Below the pieces are notes generated by a model. The model ran no database searches. It had not been told where the DNA came from and saw only the letters and a program-made list of their open reading frames with translations. Shown here in pieces: positions 41,046 through 49,436 of a stretch of DNA of 64,000 nucleotides. Positions within the stretch are counted from its first letter, which is position 1; every line of letters starts with the position of its first letter. The DNA is taken from contig NZ_JQLI01000008.1 of NCBI RefSeq assembly GCF_000744095.1, positions 4,030,001-4,094,000 on the forward strand. Reading direction: 5' to 3'. The DNA is from Cupriavidus necator A5-1 (GTDB taxonomy: Bacteria; Pseudomonadota; Gammaproteobacteria; Burkholderiales; Burkholderiaceae). The position numbers were made by a program, and so were the translations under genes.

Positions 41046-42374
41046 TCAGCGGTCCGCGTCGGACAGGTGCATGCGATTGGTTTCACGCGCGGCAGCCGCG
41101 GCCACAGCGATCAGCGCGCACACCACGGCCAGGTAGATCGCGACCGGCGCGGTGCTGCCAAAGCGGTCGAGCAAGCCGATCGCAATCAGCGGGGCGAGCG
41201 CGCCGCCAAACACGCCGGCAAACTGGAAGCCGAGCGAGGCGCCGGTCACGCGCACCCGGGTGGCGAACAGCTCCGGCAGGAACGACGCCAGCGGCGAGAA
41301 CATGAACGACACCAGCACCATGCCGACGAACGAGGCCAGCATGATCAGCGCCGGGCTGCCGGTCTTGATCAGCGTGAAGAAGAAAAAGGCCCACACCGCA
41401 CCACCGATGCCGCCGATCATCAGCACCGGGCGGCGGCCAATGCGGTCGGCCAACAAGCCGGCGATCGGGATAAACAGGATCTGCGCCACCGCGCCCAGCA
41501 GCACGGCATTGAGCGCGATGCTCTTGGGCAGGCCCAGCTTGGTCGGCACGAAATACAGCAGGAACAGCGTGAACACGTAGAAGGCGATATCGCCGCCCAG
41601 CCGCGCGCCGAAGGCGATCAGCAGCTGCTTCTTGTAGTTGCGCAGCACTTCCATGATCGGTGCGCGCGCTTCGGCGTGCGATTCCTCCAGCTTCTCGAAC
41701 ATGCCCGATTCACGCACGTTGGAGCGGATATAGAGCCCGACGCCGACCAGCAGGGCCGACAGCAGGAACGGCACGCGCCAGCCCCAGCTCAGGAACGCTT
41801 CTTCCGAGACCTGCCAGGTCACCAGCGCGAATACGCCGTTGGCCAGCAGCAGGCCGATCGGCGCCGCGAGCTGCACCAGGCTGCCGAGGATGCCGCGCCG
41901 CTTACCTTCAGGGTCTAGCTCGTTGACCATGATTGCCGCCCCGCCCCACTCGCCGCCCAGCGCCAGGCCCTGCACCACGCGCAGCAGCACCAGAAGCACC
42001 GGCGCCAGTGCGCCCGCGGCGGCATAGGTCGGCAACAGGCCGATGCCGAAGGTGGCCAGGCCCATCATCAGCAGGGTGATGATCAGGATGGACTTGCGGC
42101 CCATCTTGTCGCCGAAGTGGCCGAAGATCGCCGCGCCCAGCGGCCGCGCCACGAAGGCGACGCCGTAGCTGGCAAAGGACAGCAGCGTCGCGGTTAGCGG
42201 ATCGCTCTGCGGGAAGAACAGCTTGGGGAAGACCAGCGCGGCGGCCGATCCGTAGATGAAGTGGTCGTAGAACTCGAGCGTGGTGCCGGCGAGGCTCGCC
42301 CCGGCAACACGCGCGACGGATTGCTTCTGGGGCGACGCGCCTTTTGCCGCTGCGTCGATGCTGACTGCTTGCAT
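41046..42374 (-). CDS. MFS transporter, metabolite:H+ symporter (MHS) family
   Basis: The 442-residue product has about 12 hydrophobic spans and MHS-family signatures. These include SLAGTTLEFYDHFIYG, RPLGAAIFGHFGDKMGRKSIL and LRVVQGLALGGEWGGAAIMVNE. Relatives (ShiA, KgtP, ProP) import organic acids or zwitterions with protons. Here it probably imports the substrate of the downstream hydantoinase. The ATG at 42374 has a GGAGGA box. It is the first gene of the leftward operon. Confidence 0.9.
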   Translation of the reverse strand: MQAVSIDAAAKGASPQKQSVARVAGASLAGTTLEFYDHFIYGSAAALVFPKLFFPQSDPLTATLLSFASYGVAFVARPLGAAIFGHFGDKMGRKSILIITLLMMGLATFGIGLLPTYAAAGALAPVLLVLLRVVQGLALGGEWGGAAIMVNELDPEGKRRGILGSLVQLAAPIGLLLANGVFALVTWQVSEEAFLSWGWRVPFLLSALLVGVGLYIRSNVRESGMFEKLEESHAEARAPIMEVLRNYKKQLLIAFGARLGGDIAFYVFTLFLLYFVPTKLGLPKSIALNAVLLGAVAQILFIPIAGLLADRIGRRPVLMIGGIGGAVWAFFFFTLIKTGSPALIMLASFVGMVLVSFMFSPLASFLPELFATRVRVTGASLGFQFAGVFGGALAPLIAIGLLDRFGSTAPVAIYLAVVCALIAVAAAAARETNRMHLSDADR

Positions 42375-42499
42375 GGTGGATCCTCCAATGGTCCTGGCCT
42401 GCCCCTGGCGTGCCGGTGGGTCCCCACGTCGCGCCAAGGCGTTGTCTCCGGGCGCGGCATGCGTGTGCCGCGCCTTTGCTCAGTACATTAGGCGATAAA

Positions 42500-42511
42500 C
42501 CGCCATACAAT
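42500..42511. promoter_or_regulatory. 12-bp motif upstream of the MHS transporter operon
   Basis: CCGCCATACAAT is identical to the site upstream of the GntR gene at 36548-36559. On the minus strand it reads ATTGTATGGCGG and falls between a TTGATT -35-like box and a TAATGT -10-like box, so a bound regulator would block the operon promoter. Confidence 0.5.
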
Positions 42512-42651
42512 CAAGATAAATATTGTTTGTCAGAAGTGGTGCAGATGCATGCTGGATATTGGTGCGATGCACGAAAACGGGTCGCCGGACAGCGCACGGC
42601 ACAACGCGCGCGGATGACCAGGGTAAACCCTGATGAGCCAGACGCAGGACG

Positions 42652-42690
42652 AAAAAAACGGCGCATGCCCAAGGCATGCGCCGTTTTTTT
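42652..42690. terminator. Strong bidirectional-type terminator of purM
   Basis: A 12-bp perfect stem (ACGGCGCATGCC and complement, loop CAA) has an A-tract on the left and seven T on the right. On the minus strand it follows the purM stop by 20 bp. Confidence 0.9.
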
Positions 42691-42710
42691 CCGGGGTGCC
42701 CGCGTTAGCG

Positions 42711-43763
42711 TCAGACCACGATGGTCTGCGCCTCGCCCTCGGCGCGCTCGCGAATCTCGCCGATCTCCCACACAGCCTCGCCGGCCGCCTGCAGGTGGCG
42801 AATGGCGCGTTCGGCGTCTTCCTTGGCCACGATCACGACCATGCCAATGCCGCAGTTGAACACGCGGTGCATTTCGTCGTCGGCCACGCGGCCCTGCGCC
42901 TGCAGCCACTGGAACAGCGGCGGCAGCGTCCAGGCGTCGCGCTGCAGCACGGCGGTGACATTCTGCGCCAGCACGCGCGGCACGTTCTCGGTCAGGCCGC
43001 CGCCGGTGATATGGGCCATGCCCTTGACCGGCAGGGTTTCGATCAGCGACAGCAGCGGCTTCACGTAGATGCGCGTGGGCGCCATGACGGCGTCCTGCAG
43101 GCGCTGGCCGTGGAAGTCGGCGTTCAGGTCCGGCTTTGCCACTTCGATGATCTTGCGCACCAGCGAGTAGCCGTTGGAGTGTGCGCCCGACGAGGCCAGG
43201 CCCAGCACCACGTCGCCCGGGGTGATGGTGCTGCCGTCGATGATCTTCTTCTTTTCGACCGCGCCGACCGCAAAGCCGGCCAGGTCGTATTCGCCGTCCG
43301 GGTACATGCTCGGCATCTCGGCGGTTTCGCCGCCGATCAGCGCGCAGCCGGCCAGCTCGCAACCGCGGGCGATGCCCTGGATCACGGTGGCGGCGGTGTC
43401 CACGTCCAGCTTGCCGCAGGCAAAGTAGTCGAGGAAGAACAGCGGCTCGGCGCCCTGCACCAGGATGTCGTTGACGCTCATCGCGACCAGGTCCTGGCCG
43501 ACGGTGTCGTGGCGGTTGAGCTGGAAGGCCAGCTTGAGCTTGGTGCCCACGCCGTCGGTGCCGGACACCAGCACCGGCTCCTGGTATTTCTTCGACAGCT
43601 CGAACAGCGCACCGAACCCGCCGATGCCGGCCATCACGCCTTCGCGCATGGTGCGCTTGGCGAACGGCTTGATGCGGTCGACCAGCGCGTCGCCGGCATC
43701 GATGTCAACACCGGCGTCGCGGTAGGAAAGGCCTGCCTGGCCGGCGGTCGGGGATGCGCTCAT
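42711..43763 (-). CDS. purM: Phosphoribosylformylglycinamidine cyclo-ligase (AIR synthetase)
   Basis: PurM closes the imidazole ring of FGAM with ATP in purine synthesis. The 350-residue product shows SYRDAGVDIDAGDALVD, GTDGVGTKLKLAF, LIGGETAEMPSMY and MAHITGGGLTENVPR. The ATG at 43763 gives the standard N-terminus; the longer frame upstream is discarded. It is divergent from the permease gene. Confidence 0.97.
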   Translation of the reverse strand: MSASPTAGQAGLSYRDAGVDIDAGDALVDRIKPFAKRTMREGVMAGIGGFGALFELSKKYQEPVLVSGTDGVGTKLKLAFQLNRHDTVGQDLVAMSVNDILVQGAEPLFFLDYFACGKLDVDTAATVIQGIARGCELAGCALIGGETAEMPSMYPDGEYDLAGFAVGAVEKKKIIDGSTITPGDVVLGLASSGAHSNGYSLVRKIIEVAKPDLNADFHGQRLQDAVMAPTRIYVKPLLSLIETLPVKGMAHITGGGLTENVPRVLAQNVTAVLQRDAWTLPPLFQWLQAQGRVADDEMHRVFNCGIGMVVIVAKEDAERAIRHLQAAGEAVWEIGEIRERAEGEAQTIVV

Positions 43764-43861
43764 GGGAACCTGCTTGTCCTGGAGGAAATAAAGTGATGAA
43801 TTCGGCGCTCTGGCCAGCACAGCTTCCGTCGTTTGGCATCGGAAGGCGGGCGCGAGTCCAG

Positions 43862-43877
43862 TAGAATCGCAATTTTA
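43862..43877. promoter_or_regulatory. Back-to-back -10 boxes of the purM/permease divergent promoters
   Basis: TAGAAT on the plus strand (43862-43867) and TAAAAT on the minus strand (43877-43872) are only 4 bp apart, between the two divergent genes. The -35 positions have no good hexamers. If both are real, the two polymerases cannot bind at once. Confidence 0.45.
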
Positions 43878-43967
43878 ACGGATAGAGGCCCCCGGCTTCC
43901 AGTTTCCGGCCACATTCGCGCCGCGAACCCGCCAAGTCGCCCAGGCACCTCGCCCCAACCCCTATTG

Positions 43968-45038
43968 ATGAATGCCCCGCTGCTGAACCAAGAGACCAAA
44001 CGCATCCTGCTCTGGATCGCAGTGACCATTGCGCTGTTCGCCGCCATCATCGCGCTGGCGCCGGTGCTGACGCCGTTCCTGTTCGCGTTCATCTTCGCCT
44101 ATATCCTGAACCCCGGGGTCGACTGGCTGCAACGCCGCCGGATCCCGCGCGCGGTCGGCGTGACGCTGATGATCCTGCTGCTGACGGTGATCTTCGTGAT
44201 GCTGGTGCTGCTGCTGATCGCGGTACTCCAGCGCGAGATCCCGCAGATCCGCGAGCAGTTGCCGATCCTGCTGAAGAAACTCAACTCCGTGGTCTCGCCG
44301 CGGCTGGCGGAGTTCGGCGTGCGCATCCGCTTTGACTTCCCGGGCCTGCGCAACATGCTGTCGGACCATTTCTCGGCCAGCCCGGAAGACCTGCTGGTGG
44401 TGCTGCTGAACTATGTCAAGATGTCGGGCTCGGCGCTGATTACCGTGGCCGGCATCGTCTTTATCGTGCCGATCGTCATGTTCTACCTGATGATGGACTG
44501 GCACATGGTGATGCGCCGCATCGAGGGCGTGGTGCCGCGCCGCTGGGTGCCCAAGGTGCGCGAACTGACCAACGAGACCGACGCGCTGCTGTCGCAATAC
44601 CTTCGCGGCCAGATCCTGGTGATGGTGATCCTGGCGGCAATCTATTCGATCGGGCTGACCGTTGCCGGCTTCGAGATCGGCGTGCCGGTCGGGGTCTTCA
44701 CCGGGCTGGCGGTGTTTATCCCGTATATCGGCTTCGGCGTCGGGCTGGTGATGGCGATCCTTGCCGCGCTGCTACAGTTCGGCAACTGGTACGGGCTGGC
44801 CGCGGTGGCGGTAGTCTATGGCTTCGGCCAGTTTATCGAGAGCTTCTACCTGACGCCGCGCCTGGTGGGCGAGCGCATCGGGCTGCACCCGCTGGTGGTG
44901 ATCTTCGCGCTGCTTGCCTTCGGCCAGCTGTTCGGCTTCTTCGGCGTGCTGCTGGCGCTGCCGACCTGCGCCGTGCTGCTGGTCGGGGCGCGGCAGCTGC
45001 GGCGGGTTTACCTGGCCAGCGACCTGTACCGAAAATAA
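43968..45038 (+). CDS. AI-2E family transporter (PerM-like permease)
   Basis: The 356-residue product is a membrane protein with about 8 hydrophobic spans. It has the family pattern LAPVLTPFLFAFIFAYILNP near the N-terminus, a soluble middle part (about residues 85-155), and the conserved GVFTGLAVFIPYIGFGVGLV and ESFYLTPRLVGERIGLHPL in the C-terminal half. The substrate is unknown; TqsA-type AI-2 export is only one possibility. It precedes hda, as perM does in several beta- and gammaproteobacteria. Confidence 0.9.
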   Translation: MNAPLLNQETKRILLWIAVTIALFAAIIALAPVLTPFLFAFIFAYILNPGVDWLQRRRIPRAVGVTLMILLLTVIFVMLVLLLIAVLQREIPQIREQLPILLKKLNSVVSPRLAEFGVRIRFDFPGLRNMLSDHFSASPEDLLVVLLNYVKMSGSALITVAGIVFIVPIVMFYLMMDWHMVMRRIEGVVPRRWVPKVRELTNETDALLSQYLRGQILVMVILAAIYSIGLTVAGFEIGVPVGVFTGLAVFIPYIGFGVGLVMAILAALLQFGNWYGLAAVAVVYGFGQFIESFYLTPRLVGERIGLHPLVVIFALLAFGQLFGFFGVLLALPTCAVLLVGARQLRRVYLASDLYRK

Positions 45039-45085
45039 CGGTTGCCCCGCCAACGCGCCCGTCACCTGCAAGTTAGCCATACGTC

Positions 45086-45793
45086 ATGTTCCCGCGTCCC
45101 AAGCAACTGTCGCTCGAGCTGGGCAGCCCGCCGCCTTCGACTTTCGAGAATTTCGTGGTGGCCTCCAACCGCGAGTCGGTGCAGCGCCTGCAAGCGCTGC
45201 CCGCCGCGGTCGCGCAGGAGCGCGCCACCGACCGGCTGGTCTACCTGTGGGGCGAGGTCGGGTGCGGCCGCACCCACCTGTTGCACGCCGTGTGCGAGGC
45301 CGCGCCCCAGCATGGCATCCGCAGCCGCTACCTGAGCCCGCACCATCCGCTGTCCGACTTCCTGTTCGATCCCTGGTGCCAGCTCTATACCGTGGATGAC
45401 GTCGAGCTGCTGGACGAGGCGCGCCAGATCGCGGTGTTCTCGCTCTACAACGAGGTGCGCGCCCACGTACGCACCGCACTGGTGGTCGCCGGCGGGCTGG
45501 CCCCGCGCGCGATGCCGGTGCGCGAAGACCTGCGCACGCGCCTGGGCTGGGGCCTGGTGTACCAGGTCGCGCCGCTGTCGGACGACGACAAGAAGGCCGC
45601 TGTGCTGCAAGCTGCACGCGAGCGCGGCCTGCAGCTCTCGCCCGAGATCACCCACTGGCTGGTGACCCGCCACTACCGCGACATGCCCAGCCTGATGGCG
45701 CTGCTGGACGCGCTCGATACGTACTCGCTGGAACGCAAGCGGCCGGTCACGCTGCCACTGCTGCGCGAAATGTTCGCTGAATTCCGGGATTAG
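45086..45793 (+). CDS. hda: DnaA regulatory inactivator Hda
   Basis: Hda works with the DNA-loaded beta clamp to promote hydrolysis of ATP bound to DnaA and so limits re-initiation. The 235-residue product has the clamp-binding motif QLSLEL at residues 7-12, a Walker A (GEVGCGRTHLL) and sensor/arginine-finger regions of the DnaA AAA+ domain. It lacks the DnaA DNA-binding domain, as Hda does. It is 47 bp downstream of the permease gene. Confidence 0.95.
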   Translation: MFPRPKQLSLELGSPPPSTFENFVVASNRESVQRLQALPAAVAQERATDRLVYLWGEVGCGRTHLLHAVCEAAPQHGIRSRYLSPHHPLSDFLFDPWCQLYTVDDVELLDEARQIAVFSLYNEVRAHVRTALVVAGGLAPRAMPVREDLRTRLGWGLVYQVAPLSDDDKKAAVLQAARERGLQLSPEITHWLVTRHYRDMPSLMALLDALDTYSLERKRPVTLPLLREMFAEFRD

Positions 45794-45846
45794 CCGGTCC
45801 TAACCCCTGGCGCCAGGCCCCAAGCCGCGCCGGGAGTTAGTCCTGC

Positions 45847-45875
45847 CCGACTCCCCTCACGCCTTAAGGTAAAAT
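45847..45875 (+). promoter_or_regulatory. Promoter of the HAD gene, 8 bp from the start codon
   Basis: CCGACT (45847-45852) and TAAAAT (45870-45875) are 17 bp apart, and the ATG follows the -10 box by 8 bp. The -35 hexamer and the spacing are the same as at mutL. Confidence 0.5.
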
Positions 45876-45883
45876 CGCCGCCC

Positions 45884-46558
45884 ATGAATCTGGCACTCTT
45901 TGACCTCGACCACACCCTGATCCCGACCGACAGCGACCATGAATGGGGCCGCTTCCTGGTCCGCCTGGGCGTCGTCGACGAGGAAACCTACCGGCAGAAG
46001 AACGACGAGTTCTACGGCCACTACAAGGCCGGCACCCTCGATATCCAGGCTTTCCTGCGCTTTGCGCTGGCGCCGCTGGCGGCCAACCCGCGCGACCGGC
46101 TCGACGCCATGCGCGCGCGCTTCATGCACGAGGTGATCGATCCCGTGATCACCCCGCAGGCCCGCGCACTGGTCTACAAGCACATCGAGGCCGGCGACCT
46201 GTGCGCCGTGGTGACCGCCACCAACAGCTTCGTCACCGCGCCGATTACCGCGGCCTTCGGCATCAAGCACCTGATCGCCACCGAGCCCGCCACCGTCGAC
46301 GGCAAGCCGGAAAGCCAGTTCACCGGCGAGGTCCACGGCGTGCCCAGCTTCCGCGAAGGCAAGATCACCCGCGTCGAATCCTGGCTCAAGAGCCAGGGTG
46401 CGCAGTGGGACCACTTCAAAAAAACCACCTTCTACAGCGACTCGGCCAACGACCTGCCCCTGCTGGAAAAAGTCTCCGAGCCGATCGCCACCAACCCGGA
46501 CGATCGCCTGCGCCACCACGCCGCCGCGGCAGGCTGGCGCATCATGGATCTGTTCTGA
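45884..46558 (+). CDS. HAD-superfamily phosphatase (HAD-IB, SerB/CicA-like)
   Basis: The 224-residue product has the nucleophile motif FDLDHTLIPTDSD near the N-terminus, motif II TATNSF, and motif IV YSDSANDLPLLE. This places it in the SerB-like IB subfamily. The substrate is unknown. No ribosome-binding site precedes the ATG, consistent with the very close promoter. pcnB begins 2 bp after its stop codon. Confidence 0.9.
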   Translation: MNLALFDLDHTLIPTDSDHEWGRFLVRLGVVDEETYRQKNDEFYGHYKAGTLDIQAFLRFALAPLAANPRDRLDAMRARFMHEVIDPVITPQARALVYKHIEAGDLCAVVTATNSFVTAPITAAFGIKHLIATEPATVDGKPESQFTGEVHGVPSFREGKITRVESWLKSQGAQWDHFKKTTFYSDSANDLPLLEKVSEPIATNPDDRLRHHAAAAGWRIMDLF

Positions 46559-46559
46559 C

Positions 46560-48101
46560 GTGATCAAGAAGCTCATTACCCGGCTGCTGGGCAAACCCGG
46601 CCCCAAGCTGCGCCGTACCGGCCGCGCCCATACGCCGCGCATCGTCGGCGCCGACGAACACCAGATCGACCCGACGCTGCTGTCGCGCAATGCCGTCAAG
46701 GTCACTTCCACGCTGCAGCAGGCCGGCTACCAGGCGTTTATCGTCGGCGGCGCGGTGCGCGACCTGCTGCTCGGCATCAAGCCCAAGGATTTCGACGTGG
46801 CGACCAACGCCACGCCCGACCAGGTGCAGGCGCTGTTCCGGCGCTCGCGCATCATCGGCCGTCGCTTCCAGATCGTGCACGTGACCTTCTACGGCGGGCG
46901 CGAGCAGGAAATCATCGAAGTCTCGACCTTCCGCGCGCTGGTCGACGCCATCGCCAGCGAAACGCTGCCCGAAGGCCGCCGCCTGAAGCGCGCCGAGCTC
47001 GACAGCAAGACCCATGCGATCGACGCCTCGGGCCGCGTGCTGCGCGACAACGTGTGGGGCTCGCAGGCTGAAGACGCGGAACGCCGCGACTTCACCATCA
47101 ACGCGATGTACTACGACCCGGCCGCGCAGACCGTGCATGACTACCATCACGGCATGGAAGACATCCGCGCGCGCACGCTGCGCATGATCGGCGACCCGGT
47201 CACGCGCTACCGCGAAGACCCGATCCGGATGCTGCGCGTGGTGCGCTTTGCCGCCAAGACCGGCTTTGAGATCGACGAGGCCACGCGCCACCCGATCGCC
47301 GGCCTGGCCTCGCTGATCCACAACGTGCCCAGCGCGCGCCTGTTCGACGAGATGCTCAAGCTGCTGATGTCCGGCCACGCCTGGGCCTCGCTGCAGGAGC
47401 TGCGCAAGGCGGGCCTGCACAAGGGCCTGCTGCCGCTGCTGGACGTGGCGCTGGAGCAGCCGATGGGCCAGCGCTTCGTGCAGCTGGCGCTGGACAACAC
47501 CGACCGCCGCGTGCAGGCCGGCAAGCCGGTTTCGCCCGGCTTCCTGTTCGCGGCGCTGCTGTGGCACCACGTGCTGCAGCGCTGGAGCAAGTTGCGCGAC
47601 GAGGGCGAGCACGCCATCGCCGCGCTCAACGCCGCCATGGATTCGGTGCTGGAAAAGCAGACCGGCCAGCTCGCGATCCAGCGCCGCTTTGTCACCGACA
47701 TGCGCGATATCTGGGGCATGCAGCCGCGCTTCGAGAAGCGCGTGGGCCGCATGCCGTTCCGGCTGCTGGAATCGCCGCGCTTCCGCGCCGGCTTCGACTT
47801 CCTGCAGCTGCGCTGCCAGTCCGGCGAACTGCCGGAAGAGCTGGCCACCTGGTGGCAGGACTTCCAGGACGCCGACCCGGGCGAGCGCGAAGGCCTGATC
47901 GAGGCGGCGCGCGGTGCACGCGGCCCGGGCGGCCCGGGTGGCCCGGGTGGCCAGGGCGGCCAGGGTGCCGAGGGCGAGGGTCCGGCGCGCAAGAAGCGCC
48001 GCCGACGCAGTCCGCGGAAATCGGATAAAGTTTCTTCCCGGAGCGACTCGGACGCGGGCGAGGCAGCACATGCCGGCCCCGGCCAGCCGGAGGAAACGTA
48101 A
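46560..48101 (+). CDS. pcnB: Poly(A) polymerase I
   Basis: PcnB adds poly(A) tails to RNA 3' ends and promotes decay. The 513-residue product has the class II nucleotidyltransferase signature FIVGGAVRDLLLGIKPKDFD with catalytic DFD, the ERRDFTINAMYYD segment and RYREDPIRMLRVVRFAAK. The C-terminal about 60 residues are a glycine-rich repeat followed by a very basic stretch (KKRRRRSPRK), a likely RNA-binding tail. The start is a GTG 2 bp after the HAD stop; the in-frame region upstream overlaps the HAD gene. Confidence 0.95.
   Translation: MIKKLITRLLGKPGPKLRRTGRAHTPRIVGADEHQIDPTLLSRNAVKVTSTLQQAGYQAFIVGGAVRDLLLGIKPKDFDVATNATPDQVQALFRRSRIIGRRFQIVHVTFYGGREQEIIEVSTFRALVDAIASETLPEGRRLKRAELDSKTHAIDASGRVLRDNVWGSQAEDAERRDFTINAMYYDPAAQTVHDYHHGMEDIRARTLRMIGDPVTRYREDPIRMLRVVRFAAKTGFEIDEATRHPIAGLASLIHNVPSARLFDEMLKLLMSGHAWASLQELRKAGLHKGLLPLLDVALEQPMGQRFVQLALDNTDRRVQAGKPVSPGFLFAALLWHHVLQRWSKLRDEGEHAIAALNAAMDSVLEKQTGQLAIQRRFVTDMRDIWGMQPRFEKRVGRMPFRLLESPRFRAGFDFLQLRCQSGELPEELATWWQDFQDADPGEREGLIEAARGARGPGGPGGPGGQGGQGAEGEGPARKKRRRRSPRKSDKVSSRSDSDAGEAAHAGPGQPEET
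47922..47966 (+). repeat. Five 9-bp tandem repeats inside pcnB
   Basis: Five copies of a GGCC(C/A)GGG(C/T) unit lie in a row and encode a Gly-Pro-Gly / Gly-Gln-Gly tract in the PcnB tail. The unit length keeps the reading frame, so copy-number changes would only lengthen or shorten the linker. Confidence 0.85.
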
Positions 48102-48632
48102 ATGACTCTCGCCTTCATCGGCATCGGCGCAAATCTTGGCGATGCCCGCCAGGCTATCAAGGACGCCATCGTGTGCCTGGCCCAGCAGGTCGGCATCACG
48201 GTGCTGGCGCGTTCCTCGCTCTATCGCACCGCGCCGGTCGATGCCGGCGGCGACGACTACTATAACGCGGTGGTCAAGGTGCAGACCTCGTTCACCGCGG
48301 CGCAACTGCTGCGCATCTGCCACCACATCGAAGACCAGTTCGGCCGCGAGCGCCCGTTCCGCAACGCGCCGCGCACGCTCGACCTGGACCTGCTGCTGTT
48401 CGGCGACGAGCAGCACGATGACGAACACCTGACCGTGCCGCACCCGCGCGTGACCGAGCGCGCCTTCACGCTGGTGCCGCTGCTGGAGCTGGACGCCGCG
48501 CTGGCCATCCCCGGCCGTGGCCCCGCCGCTGACTTCCTGGCTGGCGTCGGCGCGCAGCGCATCGAGAAGGTTTCCACCTGCAAGTGCCTGCGCATGCAGG
48601 CCGCCGCCGGCAATGCCGGCCCCGCCGGCTGA
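48102..48632 (+). CDS. folK: 2-amino-4-hydroxy-6-hydroxymethyldihydropteridine pyrophosphokinase
   Basis: FolK pyrophosphorylates the pterin precursor of folate. The 176-residue product has FIGIGANLGDARQAI at the start, the substrate-binding region DDYYNAVVKVQT and the signature RTLDLDLLLFG. The ATG directly abuts the pcnB stop codon. Confidence 0.96.
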   Translation: MTLAFIGIGANLGDARQAIKDAIVCLAQQVGITVLARSSLYRTAPVDAGGDDYYNAVVKVQTSFTAAQLLRICHHIEDQFGRERPFRNAPRTLDLDLLLFGDEQHDDEHLTVPHPRVTERAFTLVPLLELDAALAIPGRGPAADFLAGVGAQRIEKVSTCKCLRMQAAAGNAGPAG

Positions 48633-48677
48633 ACGCGCACGGCGGCGCCCGCCCCCCCGACTGAAGCCTGAAGCGCC

Positions 48678-49319
48678 ATGCTCGATCACCTGCGCCGCAT
48701 CGTCGTCGAAGGCCCTGTCGGGTCCGGCAAGACCTCGCTGGCCCAGCGCCTGGCGCGCACGCTGCACGCGGGCGAGCTGCCCGACTGCGCGCGCCGGAGC
48801 CCGTTCCTCGAACCCTTCTACCGCGATCCCGCACGCCATGCGCTGGCGATGCAGCTGTGGTGCCTGACACAGCGCGCCGTGCAGTTGCAGCAGTGGCAGG
48901 CGGCGCTGCTGGCCGGCCAGCGCATGGTCACCAACTTCCTGATGGCCAGGGACCGGCTGCACGCCGCGCTGACGCTGTCCGAGGATGAGCTGGCGCTCTA
49001 CGACGCCATCGCCGCGCGCTTCAGCCTGCCGCCGCAGCGCGCCGACCTGGTCATCATGCTGCAGGCCACGCCGTCGCTCCTGCGCGAGCGCATCGTGCGC
49101 CGCGGCGAGCCCGGCGAGGCCGGCATCGACGAAAACTACCTGCAGCGCCTGACCGGCGCCTACGGCGAACTGTTCCACCGCTACGACGAGGCGCCCGTGC
49201 TGATCGTCGACACCGCCCATTTCAATCCGGTGGACAATGATGACGATTTCCGTACACTACTGTCGCGCATCGAAAATATGCGCGGCCGCAAGGCCTTCCT
49301 GAATCTTGCTGCGCCCTGA
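48678..49319 (+). CDS. Deoxynucleoside kinase
   Basis: The 213-residue product is a dNK/dGK-type kinase. It has the P-loop EGPVGSGKTSLAQRLA, a LID-region RRGEPGEAGIDENYLQRL, and a DR motif in LMARDRLH. Such kinases salvage purine deoxynucleosides. The folK-kinase-panB order is usual in betaproteobacteria and supports the call. The exact nucleoside preference is not determined. Confidence 0.9.
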   Translation: MLDHLRRIVVEGPVGSGKTSLAQRLARTLHAGELPDCARRSPFLEPFYRDPARHALAMQLWCLTQRAVQLQQWQAALLAGQRMVTNFLMARDRLHAALTLSEDELALYDAIAARFSLPPQRADLVIMLQATPSLLRERIVRRGEPGEAGIDENYLQRLTGAYGELFHRYDEAPVLIVDTAHFNPVDNDDDFRTLLSRIENMRGRKAFLNLAAP

Positions 49320-49436
49320 CAGGCCACGCCTGCCAGACACACAACACAATAACGACGGCAGTCGTTGCCCTGCAGGGTCGCCCGGCCGCCCGCGGCGCAG
49401 CAACGGCACAACCAGCCGTCATAGACGGGCACTGCC

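Larger units (their letters stand above)
42375..42710. other. Intergenic region between the MHS transporter operon and purM
   Basis: This 336-bp region carries the leftward promoter of the transporter operon in an AT-rich stretch near 42480-42530, with a TTGATT/TAATGT-like pair and the motif CCGCCATACAAT. It also holds the purM terminator at 42652-42690. No further gene is visible. Confidence 0.5.

Noticed and set aside
39111..41918. 935-codon rightward frame over the amidase, hydantoinase and transporter genes
   Set aside because: Histidine/glutamine/arginine-rich shadow translation; the real genes are on the other strand.
46542..49220. 892-codon leftward frame across HAD end, pcnB, folK and kinase genes
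   Set aside because: It runs antisense to four well-identified genes and has no domain or ribosome-binding site.
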